A DNA stretch of 64,000 bases, taken from contig JAGHQL010000100.1 in assembly GCA_020080175.1 (NCBI GenBank), forward strand, positions 30,760 to 94,759, read 5' to 3'. A model generated the notes under the pieces. It worked only from the letters and a program-made list of their open reading frames with translations. It had not been told where the DNA came from and did no database searches. The translations under genes and the position numbers were made by a program. This document shows, in pieces, positions 24,079-35,678 of the stretch (position 1 is its first letter; each line of letters opens with the position of its first letter). This DNA is from Glutinoglossum americanum. Lineage: Eukaryota > Ascomycota > Geoglossomycetes > Geoglossales > Geoglossaceae.

Positions 24079-24823
24079 ATGGCACGATCAAAACTAGCAG
24101 ACCGTCTGGTACTTGCTCCAAGGGGATTGATCGATCTCCTTTGTCCATATCTAGGGCCCAAATCAGGTTCACCACTACTTCAATCCCGACACTTCCATCT
24201 TCGCCATCCGCCTCTCATCTTATCATCTCACCTCCACACCTCCGAATCCCTCCCCCGAGTCACCCAACCCTCTGTCTGGACCTCACTAGTTCCTAAATTC
24301 CTCCGCCCTTCCCAATCGCAAAAAACAAGTACCCCCATCAGACCAAAATCGAAAGAATGGAACCCGGCAACGTTCTTCATCGTGATATTCATGCTCATCG
24401 GCTCGCAGTCCATCCAGATGATCGCACTGCGCAATGAATCCACGACATTCTCCCGGCGGGCGGACGCGAGGATCGAGTTGCTAAAGGAGACCATCGAGCG
24501 GGTGCAGGCGGGGGAGGATGTAGATGTGACGACGTTACTGGGGACGGGCGATAAAGCGCAGGAAAAGGAGTGGGAAGAAGGTGACCTAACCTCTCTGCTT
24601 ACACCCACAAAGGACAATATTTTTAGATAGCTAACGGCAGTTGATGTCCGGAAAAGTCATGCAGGAAATTGCGAAAGAGAATGCCCTCTGGCAAGAAAAC
24701 AAGAAAAAACTCTCCCGGCAACAACAATCCAATGAAGCAGTGGACACAGATGATGTACAGACACAAAAACCGACAGCAGAGAAGACACCAAATGCTAGCA
24801 AGGCTCCCCGCGGATTCTACTAG
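24079..24823 (+). CDS. DUF5321-like mitochondrial membrane protein
   Basis: Exons 24079-24580 and 24657-24823 encode 222 aa. The basic N-terminus, poor in acidic residues and rich in Arg/Ser/His, looks like a mitochondrial presequence. The conserved core is EWNPATFFIVIFMLIGSQSI (a single membrane segment), then LRNES, then a coiled-coil-prone stretch ending GEDVDVTTLLGTGD and KEWEEVMQEIAKENALW. The acceptor is placed at GGAAAAG (24656), because it restores that conserved helix after a GCTAAC branch site; the nearer CAG at 24640 would break frame. It is a fungal conserved family of unknown function. It resembles small inner-membrane assembly proteins in topology, but that is inference. Confidence 0.8.
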
Positions 24824-25806
24824 GGTTGGCAGGCTCTATCATAATGTTTCTCCAAGGACGTTCAGGAAACTATTCTCCATTATTATGTAGGATACATAGA
24901 CCGGTTTCCAAAGCGGTACTTTTCTCCAATGCTGAAAATGCTATACAATATATGTGAAACACATAGGCCAGAATATGTCTAGCCTATCTATGCACCTGAT
25001 ATATATATATATATGTATGTATATTTTTTTTTTGGCTTGAAATTTTTTTGCCTGATTTAAAATATTATTCCTTCCGCAAAACAAAAAGACCGGCGGTTCG
25101 ACGCGTTACTCGGGAAGAACCCTTTCAGGAGCCTGCTCCCCTATAGCAATGTGTCGTGTTATATTATTTGTTAGTAGGTTGTCGATTTTGTCATTTTGCG
25201 AATGTCGAGATTCGAACTGTTGACGTGCCGGTAACTTGGTTGGCGAACCCAACTGCGCCAAGTTACCGGGTTGGGTCGAGGTGGGCGGACACGGCTCTGT
25301 CGTTAAGATCTTGCAAGACGACATATACACGGATTCCTGGGTTCTATCGACTGTAGCACTTTATATAGGATAATCCGTCAAAATACTGTGACTTTTTATT
25401 TTATTTATCTGGGTACATGTACTACAATGGTCACGCATATGGGTCAACGTGCAAAGCATTGGTACCGCATCGGAGAGGGTTCTATAGACTCCCTATAGGT
25501 ATTTTATCCTATCCGCCGGGGCTTGTGATAACGCAGGGACTCTGCGCCTTATCGTTGGAAAAAATTGTCTATGAATCGCTCTACTTTCCTAGGCAATGCT
25601 CAATATTCATTATTACCCACTATACTATGATAGGCATGTAAAAATACCACGCCACACTCTATCAGACCAAGTATTCATATAATATGGCAAATTTAACACC
25701 TCTTTAACCACACTAAAGAGCCCATTAGAGAGTGTAGTAGCGCACTCGGCATCACGCCATTATGTCCTATGTCGTGGTGCGCTAATAAGATCCCAATTTA
25801 ACTCTT
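24824..25806. other. AT-rich convergent intergenic region
   Basis: 983 bp between two stop codons. Contains an alternating ATATAT tract and T-runs at about 24995-25035, and a 12-bp perfect inverted repeat at 25228-25269 described separately. No coding gene recognised. Confidence 0.5.
25228..25269. repeat. Perfect 12-bp inverted repeat with tRNA promoter-like boxes
   Basis: Arms CCGGTAACTTGG (25228-25239) and CCAAGTTACCGG (25258-25269) are separated by 18 nt. Read on the minus strand, the second arm runs into TGGCGCAGTTGG, a match to the RNA polymerase III A-box, and CAGTTCGAATCTC (about 25221-25208) resembles a B-box. A proper cloverleaf does not fold: the T-stem has only two pairs and no anticodon stem forms. 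Best read as a hairpin or a decayed tRNA-derived element. Confidence 0.5.
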
Positions 25807-26732
25807 TCACTTTTCCTTATCCCCTCCGCCCATACCTCCTCCACCGCTTACTGCTCCGACGAATTCCTCGTACCTAAAAACCTCTCCCCGTCTTCCACTG
25901 CTCCCTTTCCCAAATGCCCTTCTCCCAGCAAAACCGCTCATGACTGTGTCGACTTCTCTCTCACTCAGTATTCGCCCGCCTTCTCCCGGTTCTGGTGCCG
26001 TATGTAATAGAGCATCCCTAAGCTCTACGAGATCGACTTGGCCGCTGTCGTCATCATCGAATGCGGCAAAGGCGGAAAGAAGCTCTTGAGGTGGAGGTAT
26101 GGGTGATAGGAGCGCAGAGAGTTGTGTGAGAAATTGAGGGAGCGTTAGGGTTTGAGGGCTACTAGGCGCAAAGAAAGAAGAGAGGGTTGAGTATGTAGCA
26201 TCAAGACCTATGGATTTAGCCAGTTGGTAATTGCAATCCAGTATCTAGTATATATGAAATTAGAGATGTGGTACATACCAAGATTAGTCAACATATCAGC
26301 AACATCCTCTCGGCCAACATGACCATCCGAATCCCGATCCAAAAGCTGGAAGCCCTCTCTTAGTTCTCGGACCTGTGCAGGATTCAGTTGTGCTAGAGGG
26401 CCGTTTCCCTCTATGACGGATGGGGCCGGTCGTGGCCTTTGTGCGCCCATCATCGGCGACCCCGTGGTGAGAACATTAGCACCACGAGTGGGTGACGAGG
26501 CAGGCTCCCTTGGCCCCGCCAATGTAAGACCTCTTGGAGTCCAATTCCCAGCTCTGTCGGTTAGCGTAGGTGTCCCTGCAGATGGTTTTGTGGGTGACTG
26601 CGTTGGCGTGGTGGCGCGGACAGTAGACGGAGAGGCAGGAGATTCAGGACGGCGAAAAGGTGATGCGCGAGGAGAGCCGAGGGAGAGAGGCGAGGGCTTG
26701 TACGTTGATGAGATGGACTGTAGCGGGTTCAT
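25807..26732 (-). CDS. EF-hand protein, myosin regulatory light chain-like
   Basis: Exons 26732-26279 and 26207-25807 encode 284 aa; the 71-nt intron (GTATGT...CATAG) lies after NLG. About 110 Ser/Pro/Thr-rich residues precede an EF-hand region. The first calcium loop DRDSDGHVGRED and a later one DDDDSGQVDLVE both have acidic residues at canonical positions. The family would bind a myosin IQ motif and act in cytokinesis (Rlc1-like), regulated through phosphorylation of the N-terminal tail, which here is unusually long and serine-rich. Alternatives are another calmodulin-like protein. It is divergent from the DENN gene. Confidence 0.75.
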
Positions 26733-27579
26733 GATGTTAAGAAGTTGAGATCGTGGTTACAAATGCCGTTCTGGAGGTCTGCGCTCACCATGTTTATGTA
26801 CCCGAGTAACGCTCGACAACACCAACAACAAGGATCAGAAATGTGGGAAATTGCAATTCAAGCGATCTGCAGTGCCACAAACCCAGCTATGCTGCTTCTC
26901 TGTCTTCTTCTTTGTTCTTCGCGCTGTAGTGATATTTCTGCAGTCAAGAGTATTGTGTTGTAGCGACAAGTCATCAATATGGTTGGTTGGTGCGGGGCGC
27001 CGTTGCATCGTAAACACATTCCCTGTTGAAGCAAGCGCCAGGGTCAGTGCCTCGACCTCTTCCAACGCAGCGTTACCCGGCCCAATTAACCACGTCGATA
27101 TCTCGAGATATGCCTCAGGGATCAAACCCTTGTGCTAGGAGGCAGTAGTATCGCTCTGTCAAAAATGAATTCGAGTTTATGAGGCTTAGAATGCAACTCG
27201 CCCGACTTCTTACGGTGGCTAATTGCTGAAACGGTCCTCCTCATGGGCATCCCCACATCCAGAGACAGTGCCCCATCTCCCTACTTGTGCCTCCCGCGCC
27301 TCCCGTGTGGATATTCGAGCCACATTACAAACCACAGTGATAGGCAGTATACTACTCTGGCAACTTCGGTTGTCTGAAGGTACCTTATGCGCTACCCTAC
27401 ATGGTTTTTGGATTTTGTTTACAGGGACCCCTTTCCCCGAACCCGATAACTACTCTCGGAGCCAAAGCGCTTACTGTCAAAATTTGCAGGATACCACTCT
27501 TTAAACACTTGAAATTACGACATCTATTCGCCTATACCTTTATTATTTCATCCAGTCCGGGTGAGTGCGCGCTTTTGAC
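26733..27579. promoter_or_regulatory. Divergent promoter region, EF-hand gene / AFI1
   Basis: 847 bp between divergent starts. No recognisable gene; pyrimidine-rich tracts near 27230-27560 precede the AFI1 start as in many fungal leaders. No TATA box identified. Confidence 0.4.
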
Positions 27580-30447
27580 ATGGCCTCGACCCTTCCATAT
27601 CGCCCACCCACGAATGGCACTACGACGACTGCAAACTCAAGTAGTAGTGCGGGTAACCGTAGAACATCCCTTTCTTCCTTCCCTGCATCACGTTCGGGTT
27701 CCACCCTTTCACTTTCGAAGCTGAATCGCACGCCATCTCGGTCTCCCCAGCCACCGCCTGCGGACCAGAATCGCAGCTCTGATGGCAGCTCGAAGACTCA
27801 TTCCTCGGATCATGTATCGTTACAGCACTCTTCTGTGTTCGCGCAAAAGTCCGGTAGCCGACATGGTGAACCCACTGATGATGGTGGAAGATATCAGCAC
27901 CAGAGACCAAAGTTAAAGTCGCAATATCCACTTGGCCAAGGCGAAAATCACGTAGAGTATATCTTAGTGGCGTCATTCGACACAGATAGGGGATCGATAA
28001 TGGAGCATCAGTTCCCCGGGGCTATTAGCGGCGATGAACATATGCTAGCCGAGCTTATGTTGCCGGATCAGGCGCATATGAGGGATCAGGATTGGACTAT
28101 TTTTTTTTTACACAAGGACACGACCAATGAGCTGGAGGAAGATGGCGTTGAGGAGAATGCTCGGCGGCGACGGAGAAAGCGGAGGGTTCAAGAGCGTGAC
28201 AGGCTAGTTACGGGAGAGGCCCCAGACACAGACGAGCAGGAGCTAGGGGATGAGAGCGCCGACGAAGATGAGGAGGGCTTCATTGATGATGATGATGGAT
28301 ACGATAGCTCTGAAGGGTCTGAGGGCCCACCATTGATATACGTCTTAAACCTTGTAAACACAAAACCAGACAAGACTGCGCCGAGGTGAGCAATACCAAG
28401 CCAGCGTCCGCACTCCCCACAGCCACTAGCGCAGGCCCCTAGACTTCATCGCTCTCGCGGGGCAGGGGTGTCCGCATATCCAATTCATGCGCTGACTATA
28501 ATCTTTCTGCAGAGGAGCTAGGGTAAAAGCCATGGCGATCTGCACGAAACATTCATTTCTACATATATATAAGGTACGTTTGTGGTCCATCCCTTATCGT
28601 GATTCACCAGCTAAACATGTATACATAGCCATTTCTCCTCCTTGCCTTGGAGGAGTATTTTAAATCACCACATCCTGCGACGTTGGCGCTATTGTATGAT
28701 GCCGTCAACTCGATGGACCTCTCACTGATGCCTAAACTATCCTACTTTGAGCGTCAGATACTTCAGTCGAGCGACAACAAAGAGCTTTTTATCGAGAAGT
28801 TCCAAGAGATGATCGAACAACGGGCCGCCGAGGAACTGGATGAGAAATTGGCTTCGCAGAGAATTGAGGTGAGCCAGGACGATGAAGAGAAGGAAGGTAG
28901 CAGTAAGCCAAACGGCGGATTCGAGACATCTCTTGCGCGATCACCGTACCCGCACGACCATCGATACGCTCTGCCTCGCGACACTCACGAATTTGAATCT
29001 CGCGTGTTCTACAATAGCATACCTATCCCTATCAAAGTCCCGGTAGCAATAAGCCCAGAGACCGTGGGAGATTTCTCACTGATCAAGCTGATTCAAACGT
29101 TTTCAACACCACACGCCAGAGATCCACAGCCATTTATGCTTCACCCCCACCTAACGACGGGAGGAGCATACACGCATCCCATTATTGTCCTTGTCAACGC
29201 TATGCTAACTCAGAAGCGGGTAATGTTTGTCGGCCACAAACTTCCTTCAGGGGAAGTAGTCGAAGCGGTTCTCGCGGCGTGTGCCCTAGCATCTGGTGGC
29301 ATTCTGAGGGGCTTCACACGACATGCCTTTCCTTACACCGACCTCACGAAGATTGATGATCTCCTAAAGGTGCCTGGCTTCATCGCTGGGGTCACCAATC
29401 CAGCATTCGCTAACCACCCCGAGTGGTGGGATCTACTTTGCGACATCCCAACCGGCCGGATGAAGATTAGCGGCTCCATTGAGCCAGCACCAGTCACGGA
29501 GGGTCTGCTATATTTCCAGCAGCAGCATCCAACACATGCAAATCCGTCCAACCCTAGCTTCCCCGCACCTGGTACAGATCCAACCGGCGATCACGCATTC
29601 ATAGAAGCTGTTCTTCGCAGTATTGCTTCGAGGCACGGAGAAGGAGTCATCAGAGCTAAGTGGCGCGACTGGGTGGCCAAGTTCACCCGGATAGCTGCGG
29701 CGTTTGAAGAATCGGTGTATGGCGCCAGTGCGCTCTACGTTGGCGGTGAAGAGGAGGACGCGGGAAGTGGAGCCTCAACCGGGCATGGGTATGTTTGGTT
29801 AGATGAGTCGGCACGACAGAAGGAGCTGGCGGGCAACGTGTCCCGAATCGAAGGTTGGAGGAACACCAGGAGTTATTATAGTTTCATACAGGTCAGTCTT
29901 TGATTTCCGTCCTTCACTTTACTCGGGGGAGTATACTGTTACTTGTTCTAGTACTAGCAGTTGTGTGATGAGGGTCTATCTTGGATGCAAATCTGATGGC
30001 GTTCTGCAGGACCTCGCCCAGGCTTATACCGTGAGACCTGTCAAGTCGCTCGACCTTGCCCATCTCCATGACCGATTACGGATCCTCAAGCTAGCGCATG
30101 CGGAGTCCGCAGCCATCTACCTTGCGCTCGAAGCGCATATCCACACTTATGACGAGATCTGCCAGTTGCTCATGGTCACACGGGAGAGCAATGCCGGTCT
30201 ATTTTATCTAAGCCTAGGACTATTTCACCCAAGACCCGACGTCCGCATGGCTACGGTCCAGCTCCTGAGTAGGATCGAGGACCACGAAGCAGGTAAGCAC
30301 TTCTGGAACGGCCTAAGCGGGTTTGCCAAACTCGCGTTCTTCAGGTTGGCTCGGGAGAGAGAGGGAATGGGGATCAGCGGTGGCGGAGGGGATGGGATTG
30401 ATGAAAGAATTGCTGGCGGGCTGCTAGGAGTTGGAAAAGCGTCATGA
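27580..30447 (+). CDS. AFI1: Afi1-type DENN-domain protein (Arf3-interacting)
   Basis: Exons 27580-28385, 28513-28573, 28629-29891 and 30010-30447 give 855 aa in frame. Yeast Afi1 binds the GTPase Arf3 and supports polarity. The sequence has a Ser-rich N-terminus, then the N-terminal (upstream-DENN) core [20 protein letters not shown], here shown as [19 protein letters not shown]. An acidic insert comes before exon 2, KHSFLHIYK. The central DENN/SPA part contains [20 protein letters not shown] and the trailing helical part contains [20 protein letters not shown]. The C-terminus is Gly-rich. The start is the ATG after GTGCGCGCTTTTGAC. The last intron is 118 nt and its acceptor (TTCTGCAG, 30009) is supported by continuity into DLAQAY. 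Confidence 0.85.
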
Positions 30448-30875
30448 AATGGGGGCGGAGGGGGGTTGGAAAGACGACACACCCAAAGTGCCTTGAATAT
30501 CTAATTGAGTCCGATAAGAACCCATGCTCCACGGACCTGAAATTCCACATTATCCTAGCTTTTTGTTTCCTTTTGCACGATATTTAGTTAAGTGGTTCTG
30601 GCTGGCCATTGGAGTTCATGTAGACCCCGTATTGCTGTCCGGACAGGGCATCAGACGGGTTCCGGTCTATCTATTATACTTGGTTGGAATGGAGCGTACT
30701 TTTGTACAGCACACAGGTCAAAGCGTATGTGTACTTGTACATGCTTGCATGAGGAGAGTCGAAGTACTCCAACACGCCTCACCACACGCACATCACACTC
30801 ACACACAGCACCGAGCTTGTTTTTCTAAGACATATTTCCACTCGCGTGACCTCAGACTTGCTTTATCTTCTACGG

Positions 30876-30917
30876 CCTACAGCCTACAGCCTACAGCCTA
30901 CAGCCTACAGCCTACAG
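30876..30917. repeat. Heptamer tandem repeat, CCTACAG x6
   Basis: Six perfect copies of CCTACAG, preceded by one imperfect copy (CTACGGC). Simple minisatellite; no spacers, so not a CRISPR array. Copy number is likely variable between strains. Confidence 0.95.
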
Positions 30918-32240
30918 CCCAGGCAAGACGCCTCGGGATAGGTGATACACGGTTTGAGACATGAACACGACGGTTGACCGGGAAGGATTAATTGGCGGTG
31001 GACCTTTACATAGTTTTTGGGAGGATCGGGACTACCCGCAGCCTCTTTGGGGGCTTGGAAGGTGAATCGATCAATGGGGCCAGAGAAAGATTGAGCCAGG
31101 ACTCTGGCCAACCCAGATCCAGCGCGACCGTTCCGTGAACCTTTTTATTTATTTATTTTTTTTCATTTCGGCAGGGAGAGTTCGCCACTCGCTGCTCCTC
31201 ATTGCACAGGCGTTCCCGCCGCCAGGACACCACGCCTAAGCCTTGAGCCTTTAGCCTATCGACCCCTAATCTTCATGCTTGGTCGCTTCGGGCGTGAGGA
31301 GGAAGAGGATTTGCCGAAATCAACCACAACACGACGAATGCATCGTCTAGCAGACGCGAAGGTAGGGGGGTCGGCGGTCTGTTCGGTAGACAAGGATTGC
31401 GATGCCGTGCTACATTAAGACGTGGAGCGCTGGTTGGAGATAGATGGAAGCCATGACTACGAGGTAGCACCGGGCAGCAGAGGGTGCGCGGCAGAGCACG
31501 CAGCGGAGAGAGGTGGGGGGCGGAACGACGCGGTCAAAAGGAGAGCGGGTGTATGACGGGAGAGGGTTTGCAAAAACGTGAGAATGCCGCGCATGCACGA
31601 GGAGGCCAAAAAGCAACGGGCCGAGAAATCATCCGTGCTTGGATGGCGGCTTGGAGGAGCCCGGGAGGTTTCGAGAGATCGCTGCTTGTGATCCCGCACG
31701 AGGGAATGGCGACGACGGGTGAGAAGAGAGGCGGACGGGGAGAATTTCTTCGGGCTTTTTCTCGAACGGGCAAATTTGGTCGGGCGACGAGAAGCGAAAT
31801 TCCCAGCGCCCAATTCGAGGTCGAAGACGGTTTCCTCCCGGGGTGAGCATTGCCGCTGGCGCGCCTCGTCGCTACTTTACTGAAAACGGGCATTCATCTC
31901 ATTTCTTTTTTTTTTCCCAGAGAGGCAATTAAACAATAACGCCAGTGGCGCTGCCACCGCGCCTTGGGGAGATTCGGTGCTGTTGAATGACCGTCCAATC
32001 TCCACTCCATGAAGGGGGTGGAGCAGCGAGGCCTTGGCGTCATTGGGTTGAGCGTTTGCGGGGATTTGCTGGACGGGCGCAGGGGAGTTTATCGAAGACG
32101 TGAACGAGACGGTTTTGGTTCGGTTGGGTGGAGTTCAGGGAAGAAGGTAGGATCGTAGGCGATATTGGGTTTGTGAGGATTGGATATTGCCCTGGGAGAG
32201 CTTTGATGGGGTGATGGGGGTGACGATGGAACCTGCCTTT

Positions 32241-32320
32241 TCTCTCTCTCTCTCTCTCTCTTGTCTTGTTACTTTTTTGGGTTCTTTTTGGGTTCTTTTT
32301 TGGGTTCTTTTTCGGGTTCT
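32241..32320. repeat. (TC)10 microsatellite plus GGGTTCTTTTT tandem array
   Basis: Ten TC dinucleotides (32241-32260) are followed after a short gap by four approximately 12-nt units of GGGTTC with a T-run (32273-32320). Both lie in the pyrimidine-rich leader region upstream of the DUF7729 gene. Confidence 0.9.
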
Positions 32321-33017
32321 GGCTGCTTATGGCATATGGGGCGGAAAGAGCGAGGAGGTGAGAGATGGCAGCCGGTGGGTTTGGGGGACGAAGCAAGATT
32401 AATCCATTGTTTTGCCGCAGAAGGTGTTTTTTATGCATTGCACGGGTGCGACGCTGATGGGAAAGAGGCACACACACGCAAATTTCGATTGGTCTGGGCG
32501 TGAGTCGTCAATGGTTGTGCGCCAATGCCAATAACCTGTGAATATTTGTGCAATGGCTTACATCCTGATACCGGGGTGTGCTGCAATTTGGGACAATCAA
32601 TCGTCTTTCCCTCACCTTACCCAAACCTATATCTCACAACAATAGTCGCTCATTTTTTTAGAACTGGCACTTCTATCCTCCAACTTGCCTTTGACGCTCT
32701 TCGTCGACAGTCTTGACAGGCCGACGAGCGACGATTGGGTTTGGCTTCGATCCTTTTCTTCCTAGATTGCGTTCAGATCTGGTCAACGGCCTTTAATTAC
32801 GGATAGAGAAACCAAGAGAGCAGCGGAGCATTGAGCGAGGAAGTGGAAGGGAAATTGTTTATCGAGAAAGGCAGAGAGATCTCTAGCCCAAAACCTTTTG
32901 CTGTCCTTCTCTCTGTCGTTCCTCGCTTTGGTGGACGATAAAATCATCGCGATCTTCTTGAAACAGACACGGGTCTGGTGTGGTCATGCTCGAGCCAAGA
33001 GGAATTTCTACGCGGAT

Positions 33018-34685
33018 ATGAACGCAACCGGCCAGCAACCTTCGGGTCTTCCTTGCGCAACAAAAACAGGCGCCGCATCTCCTGCTGCTACCTCTTCGGG
33101 ATGTCTGGATACCAATCTCTCTTCGCATGGCGACTTAGATCGACCGGTCAAACGCTCGACGTCGCAGAACTCTCGTCTAAACCGACTACTCCAAGGTGAA
33201 AGGCCGCGGCCGGGACGACGACGACCCCAGCTACAACAACAAGAACAGCAGGTCTCGTTGTCCTCGTCGCCTTCAGTGCCACGGCTGCGAATGCGACGCT
33301 CTCGCAAAGCTCCTTCGTCATCGTCATTCTACTTCTCAGCGCTTGTCCTCGTGCTGGCATGGTGTTGTAGTCCAGTAGCGGCCTCGATCGCACCCGGTGA
33401 TGTCGTGCTCGACGAACACATGAGCGCCGAGTTTGCGAGACTGGAGCGGGCGGGGGAGATTCTGGTGGATGTTTCGCAGCCACCGCCGAATACGGCTGAG
33501 CTGCGCAAACGCCAGGGCACTTCTTCTATGGTGGATTCGATGACTGCGATGACTGCTACAATGAACCCGACGTCAACTACGACTCCTGACGGTGCGTCCC
33601 CAACGGCCATTGCGACGGATCCGGAGAGTTCGGGTGGCAGTGATCTGCCCACCCCGTTCGATTCGGGGATCGGCGCGAATTACACGACTACCTCGTGCCC
33701 TACTTTCCTCAAGGCCTTTCTGGCAAATTCCACGTTCCAGTCATGTCAGCCTTTCTCGTTACTGCTGCAGGTCAGTAAGATCTTCAACCCCCACTCCTTA
33801 CGTTGTGCCCCTTACCGGGAACCGAGAAGAACCCTGCTGACTATATGCCATCGCTATACAGAACTCCCAGTCGTTCTTCCAAGCCGAGAAAAGCATCGTC
33901 CGCATCACGCAGGCGCTGGACGCCACGTGCAACGTCAAACTACCCGACTGCGCGAGCGCGATGTCTTTATTTGCACGCAGTCTCAAGCAAGACAACAACT
34001 GCGGGGACGATTATAGAGCTCAGAACCCGCTCGTCGTTCAGGCTTACAATGGGTTGCTTGCTTATGAGCCTCTCTATCATGCAGGATGTTTGCAGGACCA
34101 GTCCACGGGAAGCTATTGTCAGTTTTTCCTACATCCCATCGGGCCTTGATACCAGATTCCTCGACCTTCGCGTGAAGCAGACAGAATAACCAAAACGCTA
34201 ACTCCTTGTCATGCTACAGGCTTTGCGAATGCCATCACCAACGCATCTTCCGCAGCAGATAGTTATGTCTACTTCCTACCCCTCGGCGTCTCACTGCCAG
34301 GCGGAGCGCGACCAACGTACGTTATGCCATTCTCCGCAAGAACTGTTTCCGACTGGGAATGACATAAATCTGACTCCTCTTGTTCAAAATAGGTGCAACA
34401 GCTGCCTCCAGCGCACGATGGCTACCTTCTCTACGTTTGCGGCCAATGCAACCCAACCGCTAAGCGGGACTTATGTAGCAGCGGCTCAGCAGATCAATAT
34501 TGGTTAGGCTCAGGAACCCCACCGGAAATAATGTGTTTGCTAACCCTCCCTTTCCAGGATGTGGTCCGACGTTTGTCAACGCCACGATCCATATATCTGG
34601 ATCGTCACATAGCCTACAAGCTCCACCGCCGCTTACCTATCTGGCCCTCACGGCTCTCCTCCTTCTTAGCTATCTCTTCCAATGA
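33018..34685 (+). CDS. DUF7729-type extracellular/GPI-anchored protein
   Basis: Exons 33018-33770, 33862-34117, 34220-34316, 34393-34502 and 34558-34685 give 447 aa. About 100 basic Gln/Ser/Arg-rich residues precede a hydrophobic segment, FYFSALVLVLAWCCSPVAAS, which acts as a signal or signal-anchor. A Ser/Thr-rich linker leads to the conserved cysteine domain: SCPTFLKAFLANSTFQSC, ITQALDATCNV, NNCGDDYRAQNPLVVQAYNG, GSYCFANAITNASSAADSYV, CNSCLQRTM and INIGCGPTFVN. The protein ends in a hydrophobic tail (LTYLALTALLLLSYLFQ) typical of GPI addition. The family is widespread in ascomycetes with unknown function. The start is uncertain: a start nearer the hydrophobic segment would give an ordinary signal peptide. 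Confidence 0.85.
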
Positions 34686-35678
34686 CCCAATTCCTGAACC
34701 AACCAGCGACGAGCAGCCCCCGCTCTTTCGATTCTCGCATCGTATTATTCGTGAAAAGAGCCCCGCCTGCCGTACCCCTATTTTGGACTACTGCGGATTG
34801 TTCAAAACACTTTTTTTTTTCGGAAAACCTACAGAACTTTAATATCGAAACTTTCACAGCGGAAAAACAATATATGAAGGGAGAGGGGAAGGGAGGGCAG
34901 TGAGAGTAGAGGGGGTATGAGAGAGTGGAGAATGGAGAATGGCATACCCGGAGGGGAGGGAGGGCAAGAGAGACTGTAGTGGAAGGGACGGGTTTATTTC
35001 GATCGAGAAGACATTCCCGATCTATACCCTATACCCCTGACGCTTCAGCGTCTTCTTCCGCTTCTGTCTTAACAACATTCTACTTTATTTCCCGCACGAT
35101 TCTGGAATATAAGAGGGGTGGGGTTCACTACTCTTTTTCTATCATCAATTTTTTTATTTCCTGCAAATACATGGTATGGGGTTTGGTTTCTGTATGGGAA
35201 GGAGAGGGGATATAAGGGAGCCGGTTGTCACCTTTTTTTTTTTTAGTTCTCCACTTACGTTTTGTTTTTTATCTGAAAGATATTAAAAAAAAAAGAGATG
35301 CTCCTGGGGTTTTTGTGTTCCACTACGGTTGTGATTGTTGATTTAGGAAGAATGAAAAGGAAAGATAGAGTTGGTCGTAAGAATTTCGGTGGTACAATTG
35401 TACTATAGCAAGTTATCATAAATAGGGGATACATGTATTCCTGTTTTGTACGAGCCAGAGCCTCAGATCTCAGATCTCCCGTAACCAAGGTCGACTGCAT
35501 CTTGTCTTATCAGATTAGATCGAGCTTCCAGCAAAGCGCATTCGATAGTAAATACCTCGGTACCGCCACATGCTCGTTACCCCGAACGATTAAAAAATAA
35601 AAACAACCTCCGCCACGACGATACACAAACATCTCCGCGCACTGAAGAGGATACTTAATCGACGGCCGGGACTAAGTC
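34686..35678. other. Intergenic, tandem genes
   Basis: 993 bp with purine-rich tract (about 34870-34975), a T-run at 35231-35244 and an A-run near 35285. Probably 3' UTR of the DUF7729 gene and promoter of the hydrolase. No gene recognised. Confidence 0.45.

Larger units (their letters stand above)
30448..33017. other. 2.6 kb intergenic region with simple repeats
   Basis: Long 5' side of the DUF7729 gene. Includes the heptamer array at 30876-30917, T-runs at about 31141-31165, (TC)n at 32241-32260 and a GGGTTCTTTTT array at 32273-32320. GC-rich open frames at 31457-31893 overlap on both strands and are low-complexity. A long untranslated leader is plausible; no gene supported. Confidence 0.5.

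Noticed and set aside
25200-25270. Functional tRNA gene on the minus strand
   Set aside because: A- and B-box-like sequences are present, but no anticodon stem forms, the T-stem has only two pairs and the acceptor arms pair within the D-arm region.
30876-30917. CRISPR-like array
   Set aside because: Heptamer units are directly adjacent with no spacers, and the genome is eukaryotic.
31457-31893. Overlapping open frames on both strands
   Set aside because: Low-complexity Arg/Pro/Ser translations in all frames, no family signal; likely leader or intergenic DNA.
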